From contig NZ_JAEVHF010000006.1 of assembly GCF_018263925.1 (NCBI RefSeq), forward strand, positions 124,001 through 188,000: DNA of 64,000 bases, written 5' to 3'. Positions 9,655-19,705 of the stretch are shown in pieces (within the stretch, counting starts at the first letter, position 1; each line of letters opens with the position of its first letter). The stretch comes from Kistimonas asteriae. GTDB lineage: Bacteria > Pseudomonadota > Gammaproteobacteria > Pseudomonadales > Endozoicomonadaceae. Under the pieces are notes generated by a model, which did no database searches, was not told the origin of the DNA, and worked only from the letters and a program-made list of their open reading frames with translations. The translations under genes were made by a program, and so were the position numbers.

Positions 9655-11175
9655 ATGCTGACATCTACTCGCTCGCATCAGCAAACAGCTGCTGAAAGAA
9701 AACCACAAATGGTACCTGAACATGTTGAACTTGAAATAAATCCATTATCCACACAAAACACTAGACTATTAAATGAACAACTTAGCACTCTTGCAAACTC
9801 AATCCCGGCTATTGCAAAACATTTAAATGAAAGAGACATTAATACCAGTGAAACCAAGATAGAAAAAACAAAAGAGTTAATTCACGCCATCAATCACTTT
9901 ATCTCAAACCTTCCCGATTCTGAGCAGGACACCATAATAAGGAAATTTAACGCTATCTTTGAAAATAGCAACGATGATCCTAATGATGAAGATTTTCAAC
10001 AAATACGAGAGGCTTTTACCAATCAACTCAAAGACCATCACTTTTCTCTTACACCGGAACCACCTGCAACACTCCTTCACCGCATCCTTACAATTGCAGC
10101 CTTCCTTGCTCCATCGATCAAGTTTCTGGCATACACATGGGATGTTAGCGCACCTCTTCTAACACGAATCACTAGCGGTCTCATAACAGCTGCAAGTGGC
10201 CTTGCTTTTTCCACTTTATCAATCAATGCCATAGCAGAACTCCCCACCAGCTTTAGCTTTATACGAAACGCATCACCCTCAGAAATTTGCCAAGGCATAT
10301 TTGGCATTCTATTACTTCTTGCAGCAGCGACTAGCGATGGAGTAAGAACTGGTTACGAGGCCTCTTTAACTCTCGGAAAGCCTTTTGCCGCTTTGGGCGC
10401 ACTGGAATTTATTTCTGTAGGAATATTGGGCTATGCCGGTTTGCTTAGTGCAAAAAAACTTGTTCGTAGCATAAAAGCCGCACCCAGCCTGCTACAAAAG
10501 CTCGCCAGATCAGCCCCCCTCATTATAACTATCCCATCTGGTATTTTTTTCGCCGGCGGTGCAGAACAATGGACAAACAACCTTCCCTGGTACCAGCCTA
10601 ACTGCGTTGTTGACCATGTGATAAAAATGGCCGCCATGTCAGCGCACATAGTGACACAAACAGCATGTGAAGCAGAAGGCATGCTCGATAAAGCAACTCA
10701 GGCAATATCGCTTTCCAAATCCTGTAAAAACAAACAACCTGGCGGCTCCATAACAAAAAGATGTACCGACATATGTGGACTAACCAAAAACTTTCTTATT
10801 GGTTTCTTTGTCTTTTTAGTTGGGATACTCGCAATTTACGGTGTTGGTAATTACCAATACACCCTTGGGGAAGACGCTAAGAACTTTGAACCAGCATTGG
10901 GAAAAAATGATACCTACTATGCAACATGCAAACGATGGGCAGCATTTGATGGTTTAGCAAATCAAATTTTTCTCTTCTCAAATATTTTTATGGTATTGCT
11001 AGCCCTTGATAATGCACTATCCGGCATGCGAAAAGTCGCCGGGGCATTTTCTTACAGCCCCTGTTGCCGTCAACATTCATCAGCATCTGATCAGGTTCTA
11101 GCCTCGCGTGCGATTGAAGCAAGACAACAATCCCAAAGAGAATCTGCAGAGTCCGTACAAACAACATATTTGTAA
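9655..11175 (+). CDS. Orphan polytopic membrane protein, unknown family
   Basis: No family is recognised in these 506 residues. The first 140 are polar and helical (heptad-like LLNEQLSTLANSI, then acidic SNDDPNDEDF). About seven hydrophobic segments follow, near 145-165, 168-192, 212-232, 246-265, 287-303, 379-398 and 436-455. A Cys-rich loop lies at 317-374 and a Cys-Cys pair at 470-471. The last 35 residues are polar, rich in Gln, Ser and Arg. No signal peptide is seen. Codon use is A+T-rich, unlike neighbouring pyrE and crc, and the gene interrupts a conserved pair, so horizontal acquisition is likely. GAGG precedes the ATG by nine bases and a strong terminator follows. The architecture would suit a host-membrane effector, but that is speculation. 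Confidence 0.7.
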   Translation: MLTSTRSHQQTAAERKPQMVPEHVELEINPLSTQNTRLLNEQLSTLANSIPAIAKHLNERDINTSETKIEKTKELIHAINHFISNLPDSEQDTIIRKFNAIFENSNDDPNDEDFQQIREAFTNQLKDHHFSLTPEPPATLLHRILTIAAFLAPSIKFLAYTWDVSAPLLTRITSGLITAASGLAFSTLSINAIAELPTSFSFIRNASPSEICQGIFGILLLLAAATSDGVRTGYEASLTLGKPFAALGALEFISVGILGYAGLLSAKKLVRSIKAAPSLLQKLARSAPLIITIPSGIFFAGGAEQWTNNLPWYQPNCVVDHVIKMAAMSAHIVTQTACEAEGMLDKATQAISLSKSCKNKQPGGSITKRCTDICGLTKNFLIGFFVFLVGILAIYGVGNYQYTLGEDAKNFEPALGKNDTYYATCKRWAAFDGLANQIFLFSNIFMVLLALDNALSGMRKVAGAFSYSPCCRQHSSASDQVLASRAIEARQQSQRESAESVQTTYL

Positions 11176-11185
11176 TTGTCTTTCT

Positions 11186-11221
11186 CCTGACTCTATCCCT
11201 AACGATAGAGTCAGGTATTTT
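11186..11221 (+). terminator. Intrinsic terminator of the membrane-protein gene
   Basis: A perfect 12-bp stem (11186-11197 with 11204-11215), 6-base loop, followed by TATTTT. It begins ten bases after the stop codon. Confidence 0.9.
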
Positions 11222-11343
11222 CACCTCTCACTAACAATTGCGTGACACCAAAAACCGCAAAACCATTGGTTACCTTACGTTACAAGGTGGTGTAACGGTA
11301 ACAGAACACGGTATCATATGGGCGCTAGCATTAAGGGCCCGGT

Positions 11344-12126
11344 ATGAGAATTATCAGCTTCAATTGTGAAGGTATTAAAAGCGCGACTGAGAACGGTTTT
11401 TTTGACTGGGCACTCGCCCAAGATGCAGATGTCATCTGCCTTCAGGATATCAGGGCAAGCGAGTCCGAACTGGCAGATCCCATCTATACACCCGATGAAT
11501 ATTTCAGCTATTTCTTCGATGGTTATGACCCTGACAAAGAAAAAGGCGGTGTAGCGCTATACAGCCGCGTTCCGCCCAAGGCAATCATCACAGGTCTTGG
11601 CTTCCCGGTTGCCGACAGCCAAGGGCTCTGCATTCAGGCAGATTTCGACAAGATCAGCATTACCAGCCTGCTGGTACCGGAAGGCAATGCGGATGACGAC
11701 TCCCAGAATGTAAAGTTCAAGTTCATGGAGGATTACCTCCATTATCTCGATAAGCAGCAACGCAAGCGCCGGGAGTTCCTGATCTGTGGCACCTGGCAGG
11801 TGGCCCATCGCAAAATGGATGTCGCCAACTGGCGTGATTTCCAGTTCACATCTGGCTTCCTTCCCCCGGAACAGGCCTGGATGGATGAGATCACAGGTTC
11901 ACTGGGCTATGTGGATACTTACCGTGAAGTTGACCGTGAAAGCGGCAAGTTCACCTGGTGGGAAAATGACATGCTGCGCAGCAAGGATATGGGCTGGCGG
12001 CTTGACTATCAGATGGCTACCGGCGGCATGCGCCATCGAGTGCTGAATGGCGGCATTTATACCGGTGAGACCTTCTCCCGACATGCGCCCGTCATCATGG
12101 ACTATGAGTGGGAACTCTCTTTCTGA
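11344..12126 (+). CDS. crc: Crc-like protein (catabolite repression control, exonuclease III fold)
   Basis: The 260 residues follow Pseudomonas Crc closely in layout: MRIISFNCEGI, DADVICLQDIRAS, KEKGGVALYSR, KAIITGLGF, QADFDKISI, KFKFMEDYLHYLDKQQRKRREFLICG, QAWMDEI, GYVDTYREV, GWRLDYQ and FSRHAPVIMDYEW. True exonuclease III has catalytic GDxN and a downstream Asp-His pair; here the first position reads CGTWQVA, so nuclease activity is probably lost, as in Crc. In Pseudomonas Crc acts with Hfq to block translation of catabolic mRNAs. It lies next to pyrE, as in Pseudomonas, apart from the inserted gene. A regulatory-looking cluster of GTTAC/GTAAC repeats precedes it. Confidence 0.87.
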   Translation: MRIISFNCEGIKSATENGFFDWALAQDADVICLQDIRASESELADPIYTPDEYFSYFFDGYDPDKEKGGVALYSRVPPKAIITGLGFPVADSQGLCIQADFDKISITSLLVPEGNADDDSQNVKFKFMEDYLHYLDKQQRKRREFLICGTWQVAHRKMDVANWRDFQFTSGFLPPEQAWMDEITGSLGYVDTYREVDRESGKFTWWENDMLRSKDMGWRLDYQMATGGMRHRVLNGGIYTGETFSRHAPVIMDYEWELSF

Positions 12127-12128
12127 CA

Positions 12129-12166
12129 CGATAAAAAAGCCCGGTTAAACCGGGCTTTTTTATCGT
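12129..12166. terminator. Bidirectional terminator between crc and rph
   Basis: AAAAAAGCCCGGTT and AACCGGGCTTTTTT form a strong G+C-rich stem with A and T runs on the two sides, serving the convergent genes crc and rph. Confidence 0.92.
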
Positions 12167-12184
12167 TGGGATATTCCCATCAAA

Positions 12185-12904
12185 TCAGGGCGCTTCCAGC
12201 ACCTGACGCTGGACTGTCAGAATCTCATCAATTCCCTGCTTCGCCAGCTGCATCATGGCATCCATCTGTGCCTGATCGAATGGCTCACCTTCTGCGGTTC
12301 CCTGAATTTCAATAAAACCACCTTTTTCTGTCATGACCACATTCATGTCAGTCTCAGCATTGGAATCTTCCGGATAATCCAGATCCAGCACCGGGTTGCC
12401 GTTGTACATACCCACAGAAATGGAGCCAATCAGCTGCTTGAAGGGATCATTACGGATCAGCTTGTTGCGCTGCATATGGCGAATGCAGTCTACCAGCGCC
12501 ACACAACCTCCGGTAATGGATGCCGTACGCGTGCCACCGTCCGCCTGAATCACATCACAATCGATTGTGATGGTATTATCGCCCAGCATCTTCAGGTCAA
12601 CGGCGGCTCGCAGTGAGCGACCAATCAGGCGCTGGATTTCCAGGGTGCGACCGCCCTGCCGGCCACGGGCCGCTTCACGCCCGGTCCGGTCACCGGTTGC
12701 CCGCGGCAGCATGCCATACTCGGCCGTGACCCATCCCTGCCCCATGCCTTTCAGCCAGCGCGGCACACTGCGTTCAAGGCTGGCGGTGCAGATCACCTTG
12801 GTATCACCAAACTCCACCAGTACGGAACCCTCGGCGTGCTTGGTAAAGCCGCGGGTGATCCGGATTTCACGCAACTGATCTGCCGCTCTTCCACTTGGAC
12901 GCAT
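12185..12904 (-). CDS. rph: Ribonuclease PH
   Basis: A phosphorolytic 3'-5' exoribonuclease that trims tRNA 3' ends. The 239 residues begin [29 protein letters not shown] and contain [15 protein letters not shown] with the phosphate-binding Arg, [32 protein letters not shown] and a full-length C-terminus, the region often lost in degraded copies of this gene. It converges on crc and diverges from yicC across a 260-base gap, the usual rph/yicC arrangement. Confidence 0.96.
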   Translation of the reverse strand: MRPSGRAADQLREIRITRGFTKHAEGSVLVEFGDTKVICTASLERSVPRWLKGMGQGWVTAEYGMLPRATGDRTGREAARGRQGGRTLEIQRLIGRSLRAAVDLKMLGDNTITIDCDVIQADGGTRTASITGGCVALVDCIRHMQRNKLIRNDPFKQLIGSISVGMYNGNPVLDLDYPEDSNAETDMNVVMTEKGGFIEIQGTAEGEPFDQAQMDAMMQLAKQGIDEILTVQRQVLEAP

Positions 12905-13165
12905 AACTTATCTACCTGTTTAAACAGCGTATGAAAAATACAGTGGACGGATTATAACGAACATCCACCGCTAAGCAGAATCTGTGAATCGCGCAGCCAC
13001 GGCATGTCCCAACTATCACCGCTTCGCCATCCGGTTTAGAATGAATGGTTTTATTCACCGCCAGGCATTCGTCTGCTGCTTCCCCCACTTAAAAGGGGCT
13101 GAAGACTGACCGGTTTCACCGGCGCCAGCAGGTACTTCCGTCTGGATAACATGAGATACAGGCCA

Positions 13166-14032
13166 ATGACCGCAAGCATGACCGCCTTCGCCCGGGTTGA
13201 AACCAGCCATGAATGGGGCAGTCTCGTATGGGAAATTCGCTCCGTGAATCATCGTTATCTGGAGCCCCATTTTCGACTTCCGGAAACCCTGCGGGAAATT
13301 GAGTCACGTCTCAGGGAAATGCTGCGTCGCAATCTGAATCGCGGCAAGGTCGAATGCAGCCTCCGGATCATGCCACTGGATAACGCCCAGTCACTGAGCC
13401 TGAACACCGCCGTACTGGCTGACCTGAACACAGCCCTGGAGCAGATCAAGCAGCATATTGACCGCGTCGCCAAAACCAGTCCCCTGGATGTCCTGCGCTG
13501 GCCCGGCGTTCTCAAGCAGGACGAAACCGATATCAAGGAAATCCAGCTGAACGCACTGCAGGCCTTTGAGCAGGCATTGGACCAGATCCGCGAAACCCGC
13601 GCTCGCGAAGGGGCTGAACTCAAGCAATTCATTCTGCAGCGAATCGACAGCGTGGAAGAAGAAGCCGGCAAAGTCCGCCAGCAGATGCCGACGTTGCTCC
13701 AGGCTCAGCGCGACAAAATCATTCAGCGCCTTGAAGATGCCCGGGTGGAGACCGACCCGAATCGACTGGAGCAGGAATTGGTCTTCCTGGCTCAAAAAGC
13801 GGATGTCGATGAAGAACTGGATCGCCTGACCACCCATGTCACTGAAGTTCGCCGGGTTCTCAACAGCGACAGTGGCGCTATTGGCCGTCGACTGGACTTC
13901 CTGATGCAGGAACTGAACCGGGAAGCCAATACTCTGTCATCCAAGGCGATTGACGCTGGCACGACGCAGTCTGCAGTCAACCTGAAGGTGCTCATCGAAC
14001 AGATGCGTGAACAGGTGCAAAATATTGAATAA
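13166..14032 (+). CDS. yicC: YicC-family protein (putative endoribonuclease)
   Basis: A 288-residue member of the YicC/YloC family: MTASMTAFARVE at the start, EIRSVNHRYLEPHFRLPE, RGKVECSLRI, and the C-terminal domain EELDRLTTHV, GRRLDFLMQELNREANTLSSK, VNLKVLIEQMREQVQNIE. Family members have been reported as endoribonucleases. The ATG at 13166 aligns with the usual MIRSMTAFAR start; one five codons earlier is less likely. It precedes gmk, as in many gammaproteobacteria. Confidence 0.92.
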   Translation: MTASMTAFARVETSHEWGSLVWEIRSVNHRYLEPHFRLPETLREIESRLREMLRRNLNRGKVECSLRIMPLDNAQSLSLNTAVLADLNTALEQIKQHIDRVAKTSPLDVLRWPGVLKQDETDIKEIQLNALQAFEQALDQIRETRAREGAELKQFILQRIDSVEEEAGKVRQQMPTLLQAQRDKIIQRLEDARVETDPNRLEQELVFLAQKADVDEELDRLTTHVTEVRRVLNSDSGAIGRRLDFLMQELNREANTLSSKAIDAGTTQSAVNLKVLIEQMREQVQNIE

Positions 14033-14871
<839 letters not shown>

Positions 14872-14953
14872 TCTGCTGTGAACCAGTAAAATCACTCTTT
14901 ACACACTCATTAATGCTGGTTAGTTCCAGCCTGATCATAGACCGGAGCATAAC

Positions 14954-15199
14954 GTGGCCCGAGTAACCGTAGAAGACTGCCTAGAAAACGTCGATAACCG
15001 CTTTGAGCTTGTTATGGCCGCTTCCAAGCGCGCCCGCCAGCTGACCATCGGCGGCAAGGATCCCAAGGTAGATTGGGAAAACGACAAGCCCACCGTCGTC
15101 GCCCTGCGCGAAATTGCAGAAGGTGTCATCGATCCCAAGGCCCTCGATAAGGAAGAGCAGGACGACGACGAAGCAGCACTGTTCCTCGGTCTTGAGTAA
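14954..15199 (+). CDS. rpoZ: RNA polymerase omega subunit
   Basis: The 81-residue subunit that helps beta-prime fold and assemble. It begins [20 protein letters not shown], continues AASKRARQL and [13 protein letters not shown], and has an acidic tail, all characteristic. The start codon is GTG at 14954 with GGAG seven bases upstream. It follows gmk by 82 bases and precedes spoT. Confidence 0.97.
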   Translation: MARVTVEDCLENVDNRFELVMAASKRARQLTIGGKDPKVDWENDKPTVVALREIAEGVIDPKALDKEEQDDDEAALFLGLE

Positions 15200-15438
15200 A
15201 CGCTCCGACCGGTGGTGATGACCGCTTCCTGGTCAGGCTTCTACTGAACCAAACTGACGGCGGCCTGTAGTGCCGTCAGCAGCTGAGCATGCAGTAACCG
15301 CGATACCAGGGAGCGGACGGCTCCAATCAGCAGACCTCTGTAGCCGTACCCAACAGATGCAATAACTGCTGCAACCGTTAACCGGTACCGTGCATACCGT
15401 TCAGCGACCCAGAAGCCTGTAGCCAAAGGAGGCGGGCA
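15200..15438. other. rpoZ-spoT intergenic region with hairpin
   Basis: A 239-base gap without a credible ORF. Arms CTGACGGC (15254-15261) and GCCGTCAG (15272-15279) make a perfect 8-bp stem without a T run, so it may be an attenuator or RNA-processing site. AGGAGG at 15427-15432 is the spoT ribosome site. Confidence 0.4.
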
Positions 15439-17562
15439 TTGCCGACCATTGACAGTCTTGCCCATCGTCTCAAAGCCTATCTGAACACTGATCAGATCAA
15501 TCTGGTCAAACGTGCCTATTATTACGCGGAACAGGCCCACGATGGTCAAAAGCGCCGTTCCGGTGAACCTTATGTCACCCATCCGCTGGAAGTGGCCGGC
15601 ATTCTGGCTGACATGCACATGGATCATCAGAGCCTCATGGCCGCCATGCTGCACGATGTCATTGAAGACACAGGCATAGGAAAAGACGCCATTCGCGATC
15701 AGTTCGGCGATGTAGTCGCCGAGATCGTCGACGGTGTCAGCAAACTGACCCACATGCAGTTTGAAGACAAGACACTGGCGCAAGCGGAAAACTTCCAGAA
15801 AATGGCACTCGCCATGGCCCGGGACATCCGCGTTATCCTCGTTAAGCTGGCAGACCGCCTGCACAACATGCGCACCCTGGGTGTTCTTCGACCTGAAAAG
15901 CGTCGCCGCATCGCCAAGGAAACCCTCGATATCTACGCGCCGATCTCGCAGCGCCTCGGCATGCATCAGATGCGTATTGAGTTCGAGGACCTCGGCTTCG
16001 CCGCCATGCACCCCATGCGCTCCAACATGCTTACCCATGCGGTACGCAACGCGCGGGGAAATCGCTCTGAAATTGTCACGAAAGTCGTAGACTCAATAAC
16101 AAACAGACTCGAAAAACAGGGATTGAATGGCCGTGTCATGGGCCGGGAAAAGCACCTGTACAGCATCTACAAAAAGATGAAAGTACAGCGCAAATCCTTC
16201 AGCGAGATCATGGATGTCTTCGGTATCCGCATTATCGTGGACAGTATCGACAGCTGTTATCGCTGCCTGGGACTGGTTCACAACCTGTTCAAACCGATCC
16301 CGGGCCGGTTCAAAGACTACATCGCTATCCCCAAAGCCAATGGTTACCAGTCGCTCCATACCACACTGTTTGGATTGCACGGCATTCCGGTCGAAGTGCA
16401 GATCCGCACGCAGGAAATGGAAGACATGGCCAACAACGGCATTGCGGCGCACTGGCTCTACAAATCCGGTGATGAGGCGCTGCTGGGCTCCCGCGACCGT
16501 ACCCGTGTATGGCTACAGAATCTGTTGGAGCTGCAGCAGAAAGCCGGTGACTCCCTGGAATTCATCGAAAACGTCAAGGTCGACCTGTTCCCGGATGACA
16601 CCTATGTGTTCTCTCCACAAGGTGACATCCTCGAACTTCCCCGGGGCGCAACCCCTGTCGATTTTGCTTATGCCGTCCACACAGATATTGGCAGCAGCTG
16701 TGTAGCCTGCCGGATCGACCGCAAACTGGCCTCACTGAGTCAGCCCCTGGATAGCGGTCAGACCGTCGAGATCATCACGGCTCCAGGCGCGCGGCCCAAT
16801 GCGGCCTGGCTGAACTTTGTTACCACCAGTAAGGCACGCTCCAACATCCGCCACTACCTGAAAAACCAGAAACGGACGGAGTCCATCGCCCTGGGTCGCC
16901 GCCTGCTCAGCAAGGTGCTTACCCCCATGGGTATACGGCTTGAGGAACTGGAAAAAGCTGATATTAGCCGTACCCTGAAACATACCGGCTTCGACAAACT
17001 GGATGACCTGCTGGAAGACATTGGTCTGGGCAACCGTATGGCCTATCTGGTTGCTCGCCATCTGGCTGATACCCACGAATCCATGGCGCATCAAATGGAT
17101 CTCTCCAACCCGGAGAAACCCCTGACGATCCGCGGGACAGAAGGCATGGTGATCAGCTTTGCCAAGTGCTGCCATCCTATTCCTGGCGACCCGGTCGTTG
17201 GCCATGTCAGCTCCGGACGGGGGCTGGTCATTCATACAGAGTCCTGCCGGAATATCACTGAAATTCGCCATAATCCGGAAAAAGTACTGGAAGTGGACTG
17301 GGACAAGAATGTCCACGGCGAATTCTATGTGGATCTGGAAGTGGCCTTCGAACAGCTGCAGGGCATGATTGCCTCGCTTGCCACCACGGTGACAGCCGCT
17401 GAAGCCAGCATTGAGAAGATCAGTGTCGAGGAAAAAGACGCCCGCCTGAGCCAGGCGCAGCTGCTGATCAAGGTGAAAGACCGGGTACACCTGGCCCTGG
17501 TGATCAAGCGACTACGCACGATTCGTGGGGTTACTTCCATCTCGCGCCGTCGAGAGACGTAA
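15439..17562 (+). CDS. spoT: Bifunctional (p)ppGpp synthetase/hydrolase SpoT
   Basis: Makes and degrades the alarmone (p)ppGpp. The N-terminal HD hydrolase domain is intact, with His48 in YVTHPLEVAG and His72-Asp73 in AAMLHDVIEDT. The synthetase domain has GREKHLYSIYKKM and IPKANGYQSLHTTLFG, with basic residues in place of the acidic ExDD of RelA-only enzymes. A TGS domain follows (DTYVFSPQGDILELPRGATPVDFAYAVH), then the CCHPIPGD segment and a C-terminal ACT domain. At 707 residues it is full length. The start is TTG at 15439, six bases after a perfect AGGAGG, so the rare codon is offset by a strong ribosome site. Confidence 0.96.
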   Translation: MPTIDSLAHRLKAYLNTDQINLVKRAYYYAEQAHDGQKRRSGEPYVTHPLEVAGILADMHMDHQSLMAAMLHDVIEDTGIGKDAIRDQFGDVVAEIVDGVSKLTHMQFEDKTLAQAENFQKMALAMARDIRVILVKLADRLHNMRTLGVLRPEKRRRIAKETLDIYAPISQRLGMHQMRIEFEDLGFAAMHPMRSNMLTHAVRNARGNRSEIVTKVVDSITNRLEKQGLNGRVMGREKHLYSIYKKMKVQRKSFSEIMDVFGIRIIVDSIDSCYRCLGLVHNLFKPIPGRFKDYIAIPKANGYQSLHTTLFGLHGIPVEVQIRTQEMEDMANNGIAAHWLYKSGDEALLGSRDRTRVWLQNLLELQQKAGDSLEFIENVKVDLFPDDTYVFSPQGDILELPRGATPVDFAYAVHTDIGSSCVACRIDRKLASLSQPLDSGQTVEIITAPGARPNAAWLNFVTTSKARSNIRHYLKNQKRTESIALGRRLLSKVLTPMGIRLEELEKADISRTLKHTGFDKLDDLLEDIGLGNRMAYLVARHLADTHESMAHQMDLSNPEKPLTIRGTEGMVISFAKCCHPIPGDPVVGHVSSGRGLVIHTESCRNITEIRHNPEKVLEVDWDKNVHGEFYVDLEVAFEQLQGMIASLATTVTAAEASIEKISVEEKDARLSQAQLLIKVKDRVHLALVIKRLRTIRGVTSISRRRET

Positions 17563-17604
17563 TCTCCCTCATTGACGATTTGTCTCCAACTAAATGGTCA
17601 CTCT

Positions 17605-17625
17605 CCGGAACCTTCGCGGTTCCGG
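17605..17625 (+). terminator. Hairpin downstream of spoT
   Basis: CCGGAACC (17605-17612) and GGTTCCGG (17618-17625) pair perfectly around a TTCGC loop. The T run is missing, so termination is uncertain; it could be a transcript-stabilising hairpin. Confidence 0.5.
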
Positions 17626-17665
17626 GCGCTCCAATACAGTAATAACTGACTGAGAGGAGAGTGAC

Positions 17666-17884
17666 ATGAACATGGATTCAATGGATCGGCTTACTGCGGC
17701 GGTCATCGACTGCTTTATCCTGAACAATGGGTTTGCCTTGCCTACAGAAGGCGGCTGGCAGACACTCCAGCTGACCCCGCAAACCTCTCTCTACAGTATT
17801 GATATGCCCGATTTCCTGGACGCCGACGGTCTGTACCGGCACTGGCAAATCCTGAAAGAGCGTGAGCAGCAGCACAACACCTGA
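17666..17884 (+). CDS. Small protein of unknown function (72 residues)
   Basis: A compact ORF with a good ribosome site (GAGAGGAGAG a few bases before the ATG). It has no signal peptide or membrane segment; the sequence mixes hydrophobic strand-like stretches (AAVIDCFILNNGFALP, TLQLTPQTSLYSIDM) with a charged C-terminal helix (YRHWQILKEREQQ). An internal ATG three codons in is equally possible. No family is recognised. It lies alone between spoT and the YgiW-like gene. Confidence 0.55.
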   Translation: MNMDSMDRLTAAVIDCFILNNGFALPTEGGWQTLQLTPQTSLYSIDMPDFLDADGLYRHWQILKEREQQHNT

Positions 17885-18007
17885 CACTCGCAGGTTATAA
17901 CGTGCTTCACGCTTTCCTTTGGCGATATTACCGCAACGCCCGGGATGACCAACCTCACAAACTGACCTAGGCTGTCTCCAGCGCCTTTATGCCGTTGGAG
18001 AATGATC

Positions 18008-18367
18008 ATGAAAACCATTATCCATTCCCTGCTGATTGCAGGGGCTATCTGCCTGTCCAGCATCACCTTTGCCGACTACACGGGCCCTGGTGCCAGCGGA
18101 GAACCAACCAGTGTCGCCGCCATCAACAAAACGCCCAAAGATGATATGTATGTGGTTCTGGAAGGAAAGTTGCTGAAAAAAAAGAAACACGAAACCTATA
18201 TCTTCAGTGACGGCACCGGAGAGATTCCCGTCGAAATTGATGACCGGCTGATGCCGGCACAAAACATCAACGAAAACAGTGTGGTGGAAATTCGAGGTGA
18301 AGTGGATGCTGGTGTTATGGAAACCCCGGAAATTGATGTGAAGGAAATCCGTGTCATTAAACCATGA
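18008..18367 (+). CDS. YgiW/YdeI-type periplasmic OB-fold (BOF) stress protein
   Basis: After a signal peptide (LIAGAICLSSITFA, cleavage likely before DYTGPG) the mature protein has the BOF pattern: VVLEGKLLKKKKHETYIFSDGTGEIPVEIDDRL, then NSVVEIRGEVD and EIDVKEIRVI. Family members such as YgiW and YdeI are periplasmic and linked to tolerance of peroxide, metals or antimicrobial peptides. ATGs occur at 18002 and 18008; GGAG at 17997-18000 fits 18008. The gene stands alone and converges on the prepilin gene. Confidence 0.85.
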   Translation: MKTIIHSLLIAGAICLSSITFADYTGPGASGEPTSVAAINKTPKDDMYVVLEGKLLKKKKHETYIFSDGTGEIPVEIDDRLMPAQNINENSVVEIRGEVDAGVMETPEIDVKEIRVIKP

Positions 18368-18493
18368 CAAACACTACCCACTGTGACGGTTGAATAGCAA
18401 AGGGACTTGCCTCAATCCCTCCACAGACTGAAAGCAACCTGACAACCGCCAGCATGCTCTATTGCCTTCGAACAAGCGAGTACCCGAACTCAC

Positions 18494-19495
18494 TTAATAG
18501 CGCCACTTTCTGCCATCACAACGTGTCTTCTCGTGTCCCATAATACTCAACCAACCAATAGGCGATTCAACCTCTCCGTAGTCAAAGCACACATACTTAT
18601 CTCTGTCTGCGCCAGCAGGCTCGACCGTTCGCGCGCCTACTTCATACCAACACTCCGGGCCACTGCCAAAAAGCGCACATTTATCAGTTAGCAGATAGGC
18701 TTTGACAATAATTTCTTTTACTGGATTTTCAACACCTTTGGAAGATGACTGATTCAGAATACGTTCCTCATTCCAGTATTGTATGCGCTCATCCTTTGTA
18801 CTGACGCCATCTCGAAAATGCGTAATAAAAACAATTTTTCCGTATCGTTTACCAACATTTAACACATTAATATTGGTCACCTTCCAATCTAATGGTTCTT
18901 CAGGAAGCGAGGGGGGCGCAACCGGCGGCAATACTGGTGGATTAGGCAATATCGGCGGATTCACCGGTGGTTTGGGCTGTGGAATAACCGTGGGATTTGG
19001 GGGCGGCGATACAGGAGGAGCCACTACAATCGTCACAGGATCAGGCGCAGGAGGCATTGGTTGTGCCGGAGGGATATCAACAGGATGCTTCACACACGCA
19101 TCACCGCATTCATGCCAATCCATTTGATGGTTAATCAATTGACCATAAAGCGTGAAAATCTTTTGTATAGAACTCTCGGGGAAAGCTTCTCGCTTGAAAT
19201 AAACATTAATGCGATATTGGTCAGAACTATCCAGCTGTGTGTCTGCCCGCTCTACATACTTCAGGTCACTGTATGTTCGATTAATCAGCGGAGGAAAGGT
19301 TCTATTCGAGATGATGTGCGCATCAACGCTCTGTCTGATCTCATAAGCAAGACGGGCCGCCTCTTCGATCTTGGCCTTGTCTGAAAATCCCTTATAAGTG
19401 AACGAGGCATAGAGAATGATAATGGCCAAAATCAATACCACGAACATGACCTCAATCAGGCTATAGCCTTGGACCGTATTTTTATTCAGTTTCAC
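18494..19495 (-). CDS. Prepilin-like protein with proline-rich hinge and Cys-containing C-terminal domain
   Basis: The N-terminus is a type IV prepilin: a short basic leader ending in Gly, then YSLIEVMFVVLILAIIILYA with Glu5 and a hydrophobic helix. GTG at 19495 gives a ten-residue leader (MKLNKNTVQG), typical of the class; ATG at 19528 would give 21. After about 120 residues of pilin-like sequence comes a roughly 65-residue hinge in which Pro makes up a large share (PPVSPPPNP, PPILPNPPVLPP). A globular C-terminal domain with several Cys follows (CALFGSGPECW, YVCFDYGE, TRCDGRKW). Such a long hinge is unusual for a minor pilin and suggests a tip or adhesive role, which is inference. It is not in a pilus operon. 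Confidence 0.75.
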   Translation of the reverse strand: MKLNKNTVQGYSLIEVMFVVLILAIIILYASFTYKGFSDKAKIEEAARLAYEIRQSVDAHIISNRTFPPLINRTYSDLKYVERADTQLDSSDQYRINVYFKREAFPESSIQKIFTLYGQLINHQMDWHECGDACVKHPVDIPPAQPMPPAPDPVTIVVAPPVSPPPNPTVIPQPKPPVNPPILPNPPVLPPVAPPSLPEEPLDWKVTNINVLNVGKRYGKIVFITHFRDGVSTKDERIQYWNEERILNQSSSKGVENPVKEIIVKAYLLTDKCALFGSGPECWYEVGARTVEPAGADRDKYVCFDYGEVESPIGWLSIMGHEKTRCDGRKWRY

Positions 19496-19705
19496 TAGCG
19501 CCTTGCCTCTTCCGTGGAACACGCGCAATCAGCTCTTCCTATCACTCCCTAAGTTAAGCAGTTGCCCACTCAACCACACATCCGATTGAGAATCGGTAGA
19601 AATCGATTCAAGCCGGCTTGAGTAGAGCAACCCCATGCTTCCTCCAACTTTGGTATAGTCTTTCTACGAACAAGAAACAGCGACCAGTGAACCAGGATTC
19701 TACTT

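Noticed and set aside
11344..12126. Annotation as active exonuclease III
   Set aside because: The catalytic GDxN region reads CGTWQVA and the whole protein tracks Crc, so the nuclease call is not supported.
16732..17490. Minus-strand open frame opposite spoT
   Set aside because: Covers the conserved TGS/ACT part of SpoT on the other strand and has no recognisable protein features.
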